A stretch of DNA of 64,000 bases from Nocardia cyriacigeorgica (GCF_010858045.1 NZ_JAAGVC010000005.1:1-64000), one strand, 5' to 3'. Shown: positions 1 through 8,218, numbered from the stretch's first letter. Notes: generated by a model from the sequence alone, not told the origin. Numbers and translations are program-made.

Positions 1-336
1 GTCGTGGGTGGTTTGGCGGGTGGGTGGGGTCATCACGCCGGCGTTGTTGACGAGGATGTGGATGGGGCGGGCTTCGTCGATGAGCTGGCCCGTGAGGGTG
101 GCGACGGAGGACAGCGACGAGAGGTCCAGGCCGCGTAGTAAGAGTTCGGCGTGGGGGTGGTGCTCGCGGATCTGCGCGATCGCGGCCTCGCCTTTGGCCG
201 GGTTGCGGACGGGCATGATCACCTCCGCGCCGGCGGCGGCGAGGCGGGTGGTGAGGCCGAGACCGACGCCGTCGCTGGCGCCGGTGACCACCGCGAGCTT
301 GCCGGTGAGGTCGGGGACGGTGATGTCCGGTGTGGG
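1..336 (-). CDS. short-chain dehydrogenase/reductase, partial (N-terminal half only)
   Basis: Reading the complementary strand from about 336 down to 1 gives a Rossmann-fold SDR start: a conserved [16 protein letters not shown] glycine-rich NAD(P)-binding motif, an acidic/polar segment with [11 protein letters not shown], then ILVNNAGVM (the NNAG motif). The rest, including the YxxxK active site, lies beyond the left edge. The 5' end is unresolved: this frame has no ATG, GTG or TTG near the conserved start, and the nearest in-frame GTG (complement of 457-459) lies deep inside the facing TetR gene. The substrate cannot be read from this fragment. Members of this family often oxidise or reduce small alcohols, ketones or lipids. 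Confidence 0.75.
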
Positions 337-350
337 ACGGCGGGCGGGCG

Positions 351-951
351 GTGCCGGCGGAGTCGGAGATTCTGCGTCGTGGGATCGAGGCGTTCGCCGA
401 GCTCGGCTACGACCGCACCTCGGGTGCGGGAGCTGGCCAGGCGGCTCGGTGTCAGCCACAACTTCATCAACGACCGCTATGGCTCCAAGGCCGCGTTCTG
501 GCGCGCGGTGGTGGACTCGGCGTTGCAGGAAGATCAGCACGAACGCCTGCAGCTGCTCGACTCCGGACTGGACGACGCCGACCTGGTCCGCGCAGTGATC
601 ACCCACTTCTATCAGGCCGCCGTGGAAACACCGCTGTTCGGACGGCTGCTCGCCGACGAATTCGCTTGTGAATCCGAGCGTTTGGACTACTTGTACGACG
701 ACTATGTGGCACCGACGCTCGGTCCGATGATCCCGGCCCTCGAACGGCTGATGGGCGCGGATCGGATGCCGACGGTGTCGATGGACGTGTTGTTCTTCGC
801 GGTGATCAGCCCGGTGGCCGGGCTGGTGCAACTGCCGCTGGCCTATCGGTTGGGGCGGGCTGCCCCGGTTACCCGGGAAAGTCAGGAACGCACCGCGCGC
901 GAACTCGCGGAGCTGATCGTGGGCGGACTGCTCGGGCGCGCCGCGAGGTGA
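351..951 (+). pseudogene. TetR-family transcriptional regulator with an apparent one-base frameshift
   Basis: The N-terminal helix (GTG at 351, or GTG at 330) reads [19 protein letters not shown] in one frame. The recognition helix and ligand domain ([20 protein letters not shown] onward, ending at the stop at 949-951) continue in the next frame. Removing one G from the GGG at 422-424 restores a continuous TetR HTH and a protein of about 200 residues. The C-terminal part resembles TetR ligand-binding domains. It faces the SDR gene, as is usual for a local repressor. Either the gene is broken or the assembly has an indel; with a single sequence I cannot tell which. No rescuing slippery motif is evident apart from the short G run. 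Confidence 0.7.
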
Positions 952-1147
952 ACGCGCGGCATCTCGAACGTGACGCCCCGTTACCTGGGCAATCGTCCAC
1001 ACTCCATAGTGGAATGCGCGGAGGGATAGTTACCTCACAGTCACGTGCCCCAGAGGTGGAGGAATATCGCAAAGCATGGCATCGTTGTAGGCGAGACCGG
1101 GCTTGACATTTGCTCGGCTCATCTACAGGAAGTATGAAGTACAGAAC

Positions 1148-1351
1148 ATGGCTCAAGGCAGCGTGAAGTGGTTCAACAGCGAAAAGGGCTTCGGCTTTAT
1201 CGCGCAAGACGGAGGCGGCCCTGACGTCTTCGTGCATTACTCGGCAGTTTCCGGGTCGGGTTTCCGGACCCTCGAAGAGGGTCAGCGTGTGGAGTTCGAG
1301 ATCGGGCAGGGCCAGAAGGGTCCGCAGGCTCAGGACGTCCGCGCTATCTGA
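1148..1351 (+). CDS. cspA: cold-shock protein, CspA family
   Basis: This is a 67-residue single OB-fold cold-shock domain starting [18 protein letters not shown], with RNP1 (KGFGFI) and RNP2 (DVFVHYSAV) in the expected places. Such proteins bind single-stranded RNA or DNA and act as RNA chaperones in the cytoplasm. The ATG at 1148 is chosen because the family starts here; an in-frame upstream ATT/ATG extension from 1103 adds unrelated residues. A TTGACA hexamer at 1103-1108 is a good -35 candidate, but the -10 is weak (near 1124-1129). The gene is monocistronic and followed directly by a strong terminator. Actinobacterial genomes usually have several paralogues, so the letter in the symbol is nominal. 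Confidence 0.93.
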   Translation: MAQGSVKWFNSEKGFGFIAQDGGGPDVFVHYSAVSGSGFRTLEEGQRVEFEIGQGQKGPQAQDVRAI

Positions 1352-1366
1352 ACAGCGTGACTTTCG

Positions 1367-1404
1367 CAAGCCCCGCGCCGTACGGTGCGGGGCTTGCCCC
1401 TTTT
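1367..1404 (+). terminator. rho-independent terminator after cspA
   Basis: A 10-bp perfect stem (CAAGCCCCGC at 1367-1376 with GCGGGGCTTG at 1387-1396) is followed by CCCCTTTT. It lies 15 bp after the cspA stop, just before the 3' end of the convergent acyl-CoA synthetase gene, so it may serve both strands. Confidence 0.85.
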
Positions 1405-1417
1405 CCTGGGAGGGATG

Positions 1418-3073
1418 TCAGAGCAGTCGCTGCCGGTCGTGGCGGACGAACTCCTGCTCGAACGTCCTCTTATCGGAATCGGACATCAGCTGGTACGCGC
1501 CGCGGTCCCAGCGGTAGACGGCATCGGTCGTCCGCCATTTCTGTTGTTGCAGTTCGCGTTTGACGACCTTCCCCGAGCCGGTCACCGGCAGCGCGGACGA
1601 TACCCGGAGCAGTCGCGGTGTCGCTTTGCGGCCGAGATCGGCTTGCCCGGCGAGGAAGGAAGCGAACTCGACCGGATCGAACACCTCGGGCTCGTGCACT
1701 TCGATCGCCGCCATCACCAGATCACCTGAACGCGGATCCGGTACCGCGTAGACACCGGTGGCCAGGACGCCGCGATGCCGGCGGACAACCTGTTCGATCA
1801 GCAGTGCCGAGGTGTTCTCGCCGTCGACCCGGATCCAATCACCGCGACGGCCGGCGAAGTAGAGGAACCCGGCTTCATCGATATAGCCGAGATCGCCGGT
1901 CCAGTACCAGCCGTTGCGGACGCGTTCGGCGTCCGCGGCCGGATTGTTGTAGTAGCCCTCGAACGCCGCCGCGCCGTCCTTGTTCACCATTTCGCCCACG
2001 GCTTCGTCGGGGTTGAGGACGCGGCCGTGCTCGTCCACCCGAGCTGGTGCGCAATCCCGCAGCGTCGAAGGATCGACGACGGCGATACCGGAGTGCGCCG
2101 GACGTCCCAGGGCGCCGACCGGGGCGGCCGGGTCCAGCCGCACCGAACCCGCGCCTTCGCTGGACCCGTAGGCCTCGAGCAGCGGTGCCCCGAACCGGCG
2201 GGCGAACTCGGCTTTGTCGGCCGGTGCGGCCTCGGTGCCGAAACCGCGTTCGAGCCTGTTGTCGCGGTCATGCGGGGTCTCGGGGGTGGCCATGAGATAG
2301 CCGAGGGCCTTGCCGACATAGGTGAAGAAGGTGGCGCCGAAGAACCGGATATCGGGCAGGAAGCCGGACGCGGAGAATTTCGGCGTCAGGCAGATCGTGG
2401 CGCCGCAGGCGAGTGCGGGTGCCCATAGGCCCATCAGCGCGTTGCCGTGGAACAGCGGCATGCAGCAGTAGTCGATGTCGTCGCGATGGTGGCCGTATTT
2501 GAAGTTCGCGTAGGCCAGCCGCGCCAACCTGCCTTGGCTGCATCGGACGGCCTTGGACCGGCCGGTGGTGCCGGAGGTGAACAGCAACAGGAACAACGAG
2601 TCCGCGCCGACACCGTCGGCAATGGTCGGGTCGATGCGGTGCGCGTTCAGCATGTCCGCGTAGCGGGGTTCGTCGATGACGAGAAACCGGTCCTCGGCCA
2701 GACCGAGATCCAGCTCCCGCAAGCGCGCCGCACCGGCGCGGTCGGTGACGATCAATTGGCAATCGACGAACCGGATCTCCTCGCGCAGTTCGGCGGCTCC
2801 GTGCGTGGGGTTGATTCCGGCGATGGTGGCGCCGGCGAGTGCCGCACCGCCGAGCCAGAACAGGAAGTCGGGCACATTGTCGAGCAGCACACCGATGTGG
2901 AACGGACCGTCGACCCGCAACGCCCGTGCGAGGGCCGCCCGCGCGGCCGATTCGCGGACCACGGCGTCCCAGGTCCAGTCGCGCTGCCTGGTGCGCAGTC
3001 CGAGATGGTCGTCGCCCACGCGCGCCATGAGCATGCGAGCGATGTCGGGTTTGTGGTCGGCCGAGGTGGTCAT
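1418..3073 (-). CDS. FadD17-like long-chain acyl-CoA synthetase
   Basis: This ANL-superfamily adenylating enzyme of 551 residues would activate a carboxylic acid to acyl-AMP and then acyl-CoA. Visible motifs are the P-loop LLFTSGTTGRSKAV, the substrate segment with EAYGSSEGAG, the hinge YWTGDLGYID, then GDWIRVDGEN and the C-terminal catalytic-lysine motif TGSGKVVKRE. The GDW(I/M)RVDGEN signature resembles mycobacterial FadD17, which is linked to sterol side-chain activation. ATG at 3073 is preferred over TTG at 3082 because an AAAGG ribosome site sits about 8 bases upstream. It is the last gene of a four-gene operon (5914 down to 1418), with 30 bp separating it from the NTF2-fold gene. The substrate is unknown. 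Confidence 0.85.
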   Translation of the reverse strand: MTTSADHKPDIARMLMARVGDDHLGLRTRQRDWTWDAVVRESAARAALARALRVDGPFHIGVLLDNVPDFLFWLGGAALAGATIAGINPTHGAAELREEIRFVDCQLIVTDRAGAARLRELDLGLAEDRFLVIDEPRYADMLNAHRIDPTIADGVGADSLFLLLFTSGTTGRSKAVRCSQGRLARLAYANFKYGHHRDDIDYCCMPLFHGNALMGLWAPALACGATICLTPKFSASGFLPDIRFFGATFFTYVGKALGYLMATPETPHDRDNRLERGFGTEAAPADKAEFARRFGAPLLEAYGSSEGAGSVRLDPAAPVGALGRPAHSGIAVVDPSTLRDCAPARVDEHGRVLNPDEAVGEMVNKDGAAAFEGYYNNPAADAERVRNGWYWTGDLGYIDEAGFLYFAGRRGDWIRVDGENTSALLIEQVVRRHRGVLATGVYAVPDPRSGDLVMAAIEVHEPEVFDPVEFASFLAGQADLGRKATPRLLRVSSALPVTGSGKVVKRELQQQKWRTTDAVYRWDRGAYQLMSDSDKRTFEQEFVRHDRQRLL

Positions 3074-3103
3074 CGCCGGCAACCTTTCATCGAAGACCTC
3101 CGC

Positions 3104-3655
3104 TCAGCTCGGCGAGCGCATGAGGTCGACGTACTGCTGCGGCAGTTCGTCCGGCCGTAGCAGGGTGATGTCGGCGGGTCCCGACTGATAGGAATCCTCG
3201 CCGACGATGCGTCCGTCCTCGTCGACCGGCCACAGGATCAGCTGGCGGTTGGTGACCAGATAGTGGGCGGATTCGTCACCGACCGGGAGACCGATCCTGG
3301 CCGCGTAGGAGCCGGGGTAGATCTGCTTGAGGAAGCCTTCGGTCACCACGCAATAGTCGTCCACGACGATGCGATCGATGTCGAACTCGAGGATATTGGT
3401 GCGCGTGGCCAGGAAGTCGGTGTAGTACCGGCGGACGCCGTTGATCCCCTTCGGCCCGCGGTCGATACCCGCGTTCCAGAAGTGATAGTCGGGCGTCTCC
3501 GACAGTGTCGCCATCAGGGCGTCGAGGTCGGGCTCGGCCTCGGCCTTCATATGGTCGATCACGGCGCTCAAGACGATGCGGTGCCTGCGATCGGTGGTGT
3601 CGGCGAGGCGTTGTTCGAGCGGTTCCCAGGTACGGGTGGGGTCGATGACGGGCAT
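3104..3655 (-). CDS. SnoaL-like / NTF2-fold protein
   Basis: This 183-residue protein has an NTF2-like cone-barrel pattern: an N-terminal helix, then DLDALMATLSETPDYHFW, GPKGINGVRRYYTDFL and a C-terminal sheet with YLVTNRQLILWPVDEDGRIV. Relatives include SnoaL polyketide cyclases, steroid isomerases and limonene-epoxide-hydrolase-like enzymes. Here the HFWN and D/E residues could line such a pocket, but I cannot assign a reaction. It sits inside an operon with a flavin monooxygenase, an alcohol dehydrogenase and an acyl-CoA synthetase, which points to a hydration, isomerisation or cyclisation step in a catabolic route. The gaps to both neighbours are about 30 bp. Confidence 0.75.
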   Translation of the reverse strand: MPVIDPTRTWEPLEQRLADTTDRRHRIVLSAVIDHMKAEAEPDLDALMATLSETPDYHFWNAGIDRGPKGINGVRRYYTDFLATRTNILEFDIDRIVVDDYCVVTEGFLKQIYPGSYAARIGLPVGDESAHYLVTNRQLILWPVDEDGRIVGEDSYQSGPADITLLRPDELPQQYVDLMRSPS

Positions 3656-3685
3656 CGTGGAATTCCTTTCCGGAACAAGGGGGCA

Positions 3686-4729
3686 TCACGCTTGTGGCAG
3701 GACGAGGATCTTCACGTGGCCGTCGGGGTCGCGCAGCGCCTGGAAGGCGTCGGCGACGCCGTCGAGTCCGACCCGGCCGGTGATGATGGCCTCGGCGTCG
3801 ATCTCGCCGTCGGCCAGCCGTTGCAGCACGGTGTCGTAGGCGCGCTCGTAGCTGCCGTGGCCGAAGTTGATCGCGATCATCCGGAACTGACCCACCACCG
3901 GAACGATGGTCTCCTCGGCGAAACCGGCCGCCAGCACCTGGATACGCGATCCGAACGGCAGGGTGTGCAGCAGCGAGTCGAGAATGCCCGGGCGGCCGCT
4001 GCATTCGTAGGCGATGAGGATTCCCGAGCTCGGTGCGGCCTGCTCGTTCCACACGGCGACCGGATCCTGTTCGGCCGGGTCGACGACGATATCGGCCCCG
4101 AGTGCTCGGGCCAGGGCGCGGCGGGCCGGCGAAGGTTCGGACGCGATGACGGTCCGCGCGCCGTGCGCCTTCGCCGCAAGGATCGCGCCGAGTCCGATCG
4201 GGCCGCAGCCGATGACGAGTGCGGAATCCTCGGCGGTCAAACCCGATTGCTGCACATGCATCTCGCCCACATGCAGCGGTTCGGCCAGGGTGGCGTGCTC
4301 GAGCGAGAGACCGTCCGGAACGTGACGTACCCAGAACGCGTCGACGACGATGAATTCGCCGAAGCCGCCGTGGTATTCGTTCGAGTAGCCGATGATCGTC
4401 GGAATGCCGGTGCCGGTCGCGGTGCTGACCCCGATCCCCGCGACGCGGTCGCCGACGGCGAAATCGGTAATACCCGAGCCGGTTTCGACAACCGTGCCGG
4501 CATACTCGTGCCCAAGGACCACCGGCCGCCGTGGATCGAAGACGGCCAGCGGGTAGCCCGCTTTCTCGGCCACCTCGACGAAACGACACGGATCCTTCGA
4601 CATGCTCAGATCGCTACCGCAGATCCCGCACGCGGCGACCGCGATACGCAGTTGGCCCGGACCGACGGCGGGCGGATCGGCGACCTCGGTCACGGTGAAC
4701 TCGCCGTCGGCGAACTGTGCTGCACGCAC
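3686..4729 (-). CDS. zinc-dependent medium-chain alcohol dehydrogenase
   Basis: This MDR-family protein of 347 residues has CGICGSDL near residue 35 (catalytic zinc Cys and neighbouring Ser/Asp), PVVLGHEYAGTVVETG (zinc-ligand region) and a nucleotide-binding segment ALVIGCGPIGLGAILAAK. The usual four-cysteine structural zinc lobe is not obvious; the segment after GHE is short and reads DRVAGIGVSTATGTG, so this may be a one-zinc subtype. It probably oxidises an alcohol to an aldehyde or ketone with NAD(P)+. The start codon lies 3 bp after the stop of the upstream flavin-dependent oxidoreductase, so the two are almost certainly co-transcribed and perhaps translationally coupled. Confidence 0.88.
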   Translation of the reverse strand: MRAAQFADGEFTVTEVADPPAVGPGQLRIAVAACGICGSDLSMSKDPCRFVEVAEKAGYPLAVFDPRRPVVLGHEYAGTVVETGSGITDFAVGDRVAGIGVSTATGTGIPTIIGYSNEYHGGFGEFIVVDAFWVRHVPDGLSLEHATLAEPLHVGEMHVQQSGLTAEDSALVIGCGPIGLGAILAAKAHGARTVIASEPSPARRALARALGADIVVDPAEQDPVAVWNEQAAPSSGILIAYECSGRPGILDSLLHTLPFGSRIQVLAAGFAEETIVPVVGQFRMIAINFGHGSYERAYDTVLQRLADGEIDAEAIITGRVGLDGVADAFQALRDPDGHVKILVLPQA

Positions 4730-4732
4730 GAC

Positions 4733-5914
4733 TCACGCCCCCTTCTGCGCGACGCCGTAATAGTCGGTGTGGGCCTTGGTGATCGCGCTGACCAGGCCGC
4801 CGATCAGGTACTCGCGGTTGTCCTCGGCGAATTGCAGGCTGGCTTCGCGACCGAGGTTGCGGCGCTTGAAATGCGGGATCACCTCGGCGGCGAACAGCTC
4901 GTAGCTGCGTAAAGTGTCCTCCCAGTTCGCCATGTCGACGTGCAGTACGAGCAGGGTGCCGAACCCACCGGTCTTCTCGATCAGCCGCTCGATCTGGGCG
5001 ATCGCCTCATCGGGCGTGCCGATGATGGCTTGGCCGAACTCGCCGAGGGTGTCGTTGCGCCACTGGTCGATGATTCCGCGCGGGGAGTCCGCCCACACCG
5101 GACGGACACCGGTCTGCCGGTTGACGTAGGCGGCCATCGCGCCGATGCGGCGGCTCACCGCACGTTCGGCTTCGGCACGCGACTCCGCCAGGAACATCGG
5201 GTTCACCAACCGCCAGGTCGAGCGGTCGGCCACGTGCCCGTGCTCGGCGCACACCTTCTCGTAGACGCCCCAGTTGCGGTCGAGGGCCTCGAAGCCGGTG
5301 GGGGAGCCAGCCGCCAGCGACAACAGCGAAAGTCCGTGGGTGCCTGCCAGCACCGAACCATTGGGCGAGATCGTCGACGCGGCCGCCACCTCGATGCCGG
5401 CCGGATCGTAGGTGGGCAGCTGCGCGCGGGCGTCTCGCAACGTGAACCAGTCGGTGTTCATGTTCACGACCTCGCCGCGCAGCAGCGCCACTATCGCCTC
5501 CAAGGCTTCGCCCTGCCGTCGACGCTGGTCGGAAGGGTCGATGCCCATCATGTGCGCGTCCAGCGGGATCTTGCCCGGTCCGGTGCCGACGATCAGCCTG
5601 CCGCGGGTCTGCAGGTCGAGCTGGGTGATCCGGTCGGCGGTGATCAGCGGGTGGTGATACGGCAGCGACATGACGCCGGTGCCATAGCGGATGCGCTGGG
5701 TGCGCTCGGCGGCGGCGGCGATGAACATGTCCGGGGCAGGGACGATTTCGGCTCCGGTGGAGTGATGCTCACCCATCCAGGCCTCGTCGAAGCCGAGGTG
5801 ATCGAGGTGTTCCATGAGGTCGATATCGCGGCGCAGTTGCAGCGCTGGATCGGCGTCGAGCGGGTGATACGGGGCGAGGAAGGCGCCGAATCGCAGTGAT
5901 CGGGAGGTCCACAC
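4733..5914 (-). CDS. LLM-class (luciferase-like) flavin-dependent oxidoreductase
   Basis: This 393-residue bacterial-luciferase-fold monooxygenase starts with FGAFLAPYHPLDADP and contains DHLGFDEAWMGEHHSTG and RIRYGTGVMSLPYHHPLITA, typical of group-A flavin monooxygenases using FMNH2 or F420H2. The C-terminal part (GTPDEAIAQIERLIEKTG, VLHVDMANWED) is standard for the family. It is the first gene of the operon that continues with the alcohol dehydrogenase, the NTF2-fold protein and the acyl-CoA synthetase. Likely chemistry is oxygenation of a terpenoid, sterol or aliphatic substrate, though the sequence does not identify it. A perfect palindrome at 5996-6011, some 80 bp upstream, is the likely operator. 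Confidence 0.87.
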   Translation of the reverse strand: MWTSRSLRFGAFLAPYHPLDADPALQLRRDIDLMEHLDHLGFDEAWMGEHHSTGAEIVPAPDMFIAAAAERTQRIRYGTGVMSLPYHHPLITADRITQLDLQTRGRLIVGTGPGKIPLDAHMMGIDPSDQRRRQGEALEAIVALLRGEVVNMNTDWFTLRDARAQLPTYDPAGIEVAAASTISPNGSVLAGTHGLSLLSLAAGSPTGFEALDRNWGVYEKVCAEHGHVADRSTWRLVNPMFLAESRAEAERAVSRRIGAMAAYVNRQTGVRPVWADSPRGIIDQWRNDTLGEFGQAIIGTPDEAIAQIERLIEKTGGFGTLLVLHVDMANWEDTLRSYELFAAEVIPHFKRRNLGREASLQFAEDNREYLIGGLVSAITKAHTDYYGVAQKGA

Positions 5915-5995
5915 GGGCGTCGTCTCCTGACGGGATCGGGACGAGAGAAGTGAGTGGGGTCACATCCGCTCACGGGTTCGTGTGTACCAGAGAGT

Positions 5996-6011
5996 TGGAT
6001 CACATGATCCA
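5996..6011. promoter_or_regulatory. putative operator of the flavin monooxygenase operon
   Basis: The sequence TGGATCA-CA-TGATCCA is a perfect 7-bp inverted repeat with a 2-base spacer. It lies in the 147-bp gap between the TetR gene (stop at 6062) and the first gene of the operon (start at 5914). Position and symmetry fit a TetR-type operator; the link to the upstream regulator is inference. Confidence 0.55.
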
Positions 6012-6061
6012 GAAATATCCCGCTGAGTGGAACGTTTCGGCGACGGGAGAGCGCCCGCCGA

Positions 6062-6700
6062 TCAGGAGGGGAGGAGGCGTTCGACGCCGCCGATCACGAA
6101 CGTGACGACGTCGTCGTAGAAGGTGGCCAGCTCCGCCGCCGAAAGCCGGGTGCCGTCGCGGCTCCACTCGTCGGCCTGGCTCAACGCCTGCACGAAACCC
6201 ATCAGCGACACCGCCCAGCGCGCGGCCAGCCGCTGCGGATCGGCATCCGGAAAAGCCCGGCGGACCTGGGCGAAGAGCGCCTCTGGCAGCTGCTGGTCGG
6301 TCGCCGCGAGCACCGGATGGCCCTGCGGCGCGATCTGGGCGATGATCTTGATCCAGCGCATGCCGCGGGTCCGATGACGTTGCAGCAGTTCCAGATACGG
6401 TGTGGTCACGGCTCGGACCAGCGATTCGGCATCCGGCGGGCGCGGTGCGTCCGCCAGTAGGCCGACGTTGGCGCGAATGCGATCGCGCACCGGTGCGCCG
6501 AGGTCGACCAGGACGGCGGCCAGCAGCTCATCCTTGCTGCCGAAGTGGTAGTGGACCGAGGCGGCGCCGAGCCCCGCCGCGGCGTTGATCGCCCGCACCG
6601 AGACCGCGTCGACGCCGTGGGTGGCGAAGAGTCGCTCGGCCGTCTTGATCAGACGCAGCCTGGTCGCGTCGCCTTGGCGGTTGCGGGCGGGGGAAGTCAT
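6062..6700 (-). CDS. TetR-family transcriptional regulator
   Basis: This 212-residue repressor-type protein has its TetR HTH at about residues 15-60 (RLIKTAERLFATHGVDAVSV, AAGLGAASVHYHFGSKDELL). Its C-terminal half has a DUF-type ligand domain with TPYLELLQRHRTRGMRWIKI and RLAARWAVSLMGFVQALSQA. ATG at 6700 is preferred; the frame extends upstream to 6781 but the added residues are not family-like. It is transcribed in the same direction as, and just upstream of, the LLM/ADH/NTF2/FadD17 operon, separated by 147 bp that carry a perfect palindrome. It therefore most likely controls that operon and perhaps itself through read-through. The ligand is unknown. Confidence 0.87.
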   Translation of the reverse strand: MTSPARNRQGDATRLRLIKTAERLFATHGVDAVSVRAINAAAGLGAASVHYHFGSKDELLAAVLVDLGAPVRDRIRANVGLLADAPRPPDAESLVRAVTTPYLELLQRHRTRGMRWIKIIAQIAPQGHPVLAATDQQLPEALFAQVRRAFPDADPQRLAARWAVSLMGFVQALSQADEWSRDGTRLSAAELATFYDDVVTFVIGGVERLLPS

Positions 6701-6777
6701 GGGCCCAGCCTTGCACAGCCTCGAGCGGGTGCACGTGCGCCGGGAATGCGAGCAAACGATCGAATCAGGTGTTCCGG

Positions 6778-7449
6778 TCATCCGCCGGCTGTGTCCCGGT
6801 GCTGGTCCGGTTCTTGCCGGGCGATGCGCATGTGGGATACGGCGGGGGAGCCGGCGAGCACCTCGACTCGGTAGCCGGGCAGGGTTCCGAGGTCGTCGAA
6901 GAGTCGTTCGCCGGAGCCGAGCAGGATCGGGACCACCGACAGGATCAACTCATCGATCAAGCCGCTCCGCAAGAACTGGCGCAGGGTCGCCGCGCCGCCG
7001 GCGATGCGGACATCCTGTCCATCGGCGGCGGAGAAAGCCTGCCGCAGCGCCTCTTCCGGAGCAGCTGCGATGAAATGGAAGGTGGTTCCGCCCGTCATCG
7101 GCACCGAGGGGCGCAGGTGGTGGGTGAGCACGAAGACGTCGTGGTGGAACGGCGGATTCTCGCCCCACCAGCCGGTCCAGTCGTGGTCGGGCCACGCGCC
7201 GCGCACCGGCCCGAACATATTGCGGCCCATGATCGCCGCGCCGATGCCCTCATTGTGGGTGGCGACGATGTCGTTGTCGATGCCGGTCCCGCCGCCCTCT
7301 TCGCCGAGCATCGCCCGCCCCGCGCGGGTGGCGAACATCCAGTCGTGCAGCCGTTCGCCGTTCTCGCCGAGTGGATTCTCGACGCTCTGATTCGGGCCCG
7401 CGACGAAGCCGTCGAGCGAGCAGGAGATGGTGGCGCGCACCTTGGGCAT
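6778..7449 (-). CDS. RibD C-terminal / dihydrofolate reductase-like protein
   Basis: This 223-residue protein of the dihydrofolate reductase/RibD-C superfamily has a typical start (KVRATISCSLDGFVAGPNQS), followed by AAIMGRNMFGPVRGAW, then VRIAGGAATLRQFLRSGLID and ELILSVVPILLGSGERLFD. These proteins bind NADPH and reduce small molecules of mostly unknown identity. ATG at 7449 is chosen because a GAGGAGG ribosome site lies 6-7 bases upstream. It is divergent from the HxlR regulator at 7558 with a 108-bp shared control region, the usual arrangement for an HxlR target, so its expression may respond to a redox or electrophile signal. That last point is inference. Confidence 0.87.
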   Translation of the reverse strand: MPKVRATISCSLDGFVAGPNQSVENPLGENGERLHDWMFATRAGRAMLGEEGGGTGIDNDIVATHNEGIGAAIMGRNMFGPVRGAWPDHDWTGWWGENPPFHHDVFVLTHHLRPSVPMTGGTTFHFIAAAPEEALRQAFSAADGQDVRIAGGAATLRQFLRSGLIDELILSVVPILLGSGERLFDDLGTLPGYRVEVLAGSPAVSHMRIARQEPDQHRDTAGG

Positions 7450-7557
7450 GACGTCCTCCTCGGGAAGAGGTGATTGCATTTCGCAATCGCTCGAGTGGAA
7501 CCGTAACCCTTAGTGGTTGTATATTGCAAGCGGTAGGTCGAATAGGAGGAGGGCGGC
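7450..7557. promoter_or_regulatory. shared control region of the HxlR divergon
   Basis: This 108-bp divergent gap contains an inverted repeat GATTGC (7472-7477) / GCAATC (7483-7488) and a further TATATTGCAAG box at 7520-7530. TATATT (7520-7525) resembles a -10 element for the rightward gene. The repeated TTGCA/GCAAT words are plausible HxlR contacts; this is inference from position. Confidence 0.5.
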
Positions 7558-8055
7558 ATGCGCGAAGACGGTCGTTCGGGTTGCCCGATCAACGCGACCA
7601 TCGAGGTGATCGGCGACCGGTGGACGCTGCTGGTGTTGCGTGACGTGATGTTCGGCAACCGCAGGCACTTCCGCGAGCTCTTGGCCGGCTCCGAGGAGGG
7701 CATCGCCTCCAATATCCTGTCCGACCGGCTCAAGCGGCTGGTGGCGGCCGGGCTGCTGAGCCGCGAAGATGCCGGGCCCGGCCGCAAAGCCGAATACCGG
7801 CTGACCGAGCCCGCCATCCAGCTGGTGCCGATCATGGCACAGCTGGGGTCCTGGGGGCTGCGTCACCGCGAGACCACCCATCGCCTGCGGGTCCGGGCAC
7901 AACTGCTGGAGGAGGGCGGCCCAAAGCTGTGGGAGGAGTTCATGGACGAGCTGCGGGAGCTGCACCTCGGGACGCCTCGCCCCGATCCGTCGGCTCCCCG
8001 TGCGAGTGAACGATTGGCGCAGGCCTACGCCGCGGCTGCGGGCGTGGACGGCTGA
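7558..8055 (+). CDS. HxlR-family winged-helix transcriptional regulator
   Basis: This 165-residue protein starts with the HxlR signature: CPINATIEVIGDRWTLLVLR, then RHFRELLAGSEEGIASNILS (recognition helix) and a wing GPGRKAEYRLTEPA. The cysteine at residue 9 is the conserved N-terminal Cys that many HxlR/YodB-type sensors use for redox or electrophile sensing. The family usually regulates a divergent neighbour, here the RibD-C reductase. The start is backed by AGGAGGA 7 bases upstream. The C-terminal 50 residues are charged and may extend the dimer interface. It is followed by about 160 bp without a recognisable feature before the convergent permease. Confidence 0.9.
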   Translation: MREDGRSGCPINATIEVIGDRWTLLVLRDVMFGNRRHFRELLAGSEEGIASNILSDRLKRLVAAGLLSREDAGPGRKAEYRLTEPAIQLVPIMAQLGSWGLRHRETTHRLRVRAQLLEEGGPKLWEEFMDELRELHLGTPRPDPSAPRASERLAQAYAAAAGVDG

Positions 8056-8218
8056 ACTCCGCTCAACCCTGCCCCGCACCGCGGGACTACAGCCGATTCC
8101 GGTCCGCGGTTGCTTCTCGGCGGAAGAACGTCGCGGTCAGGTCCCTGATCGCGGCCATATCGCGACCCTGCGTCTTCGGGACCCGGCGTTGTGCGTAGCG
8201 GACCTGCTCGACCGGCGG

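Noticed and set aside
1103..1147. upstream extension of cspA
   Set aside because: Cold-shock proteins start at MAQGSVKW; the additional 15 codons overlap the TTGACA promoter candidate.
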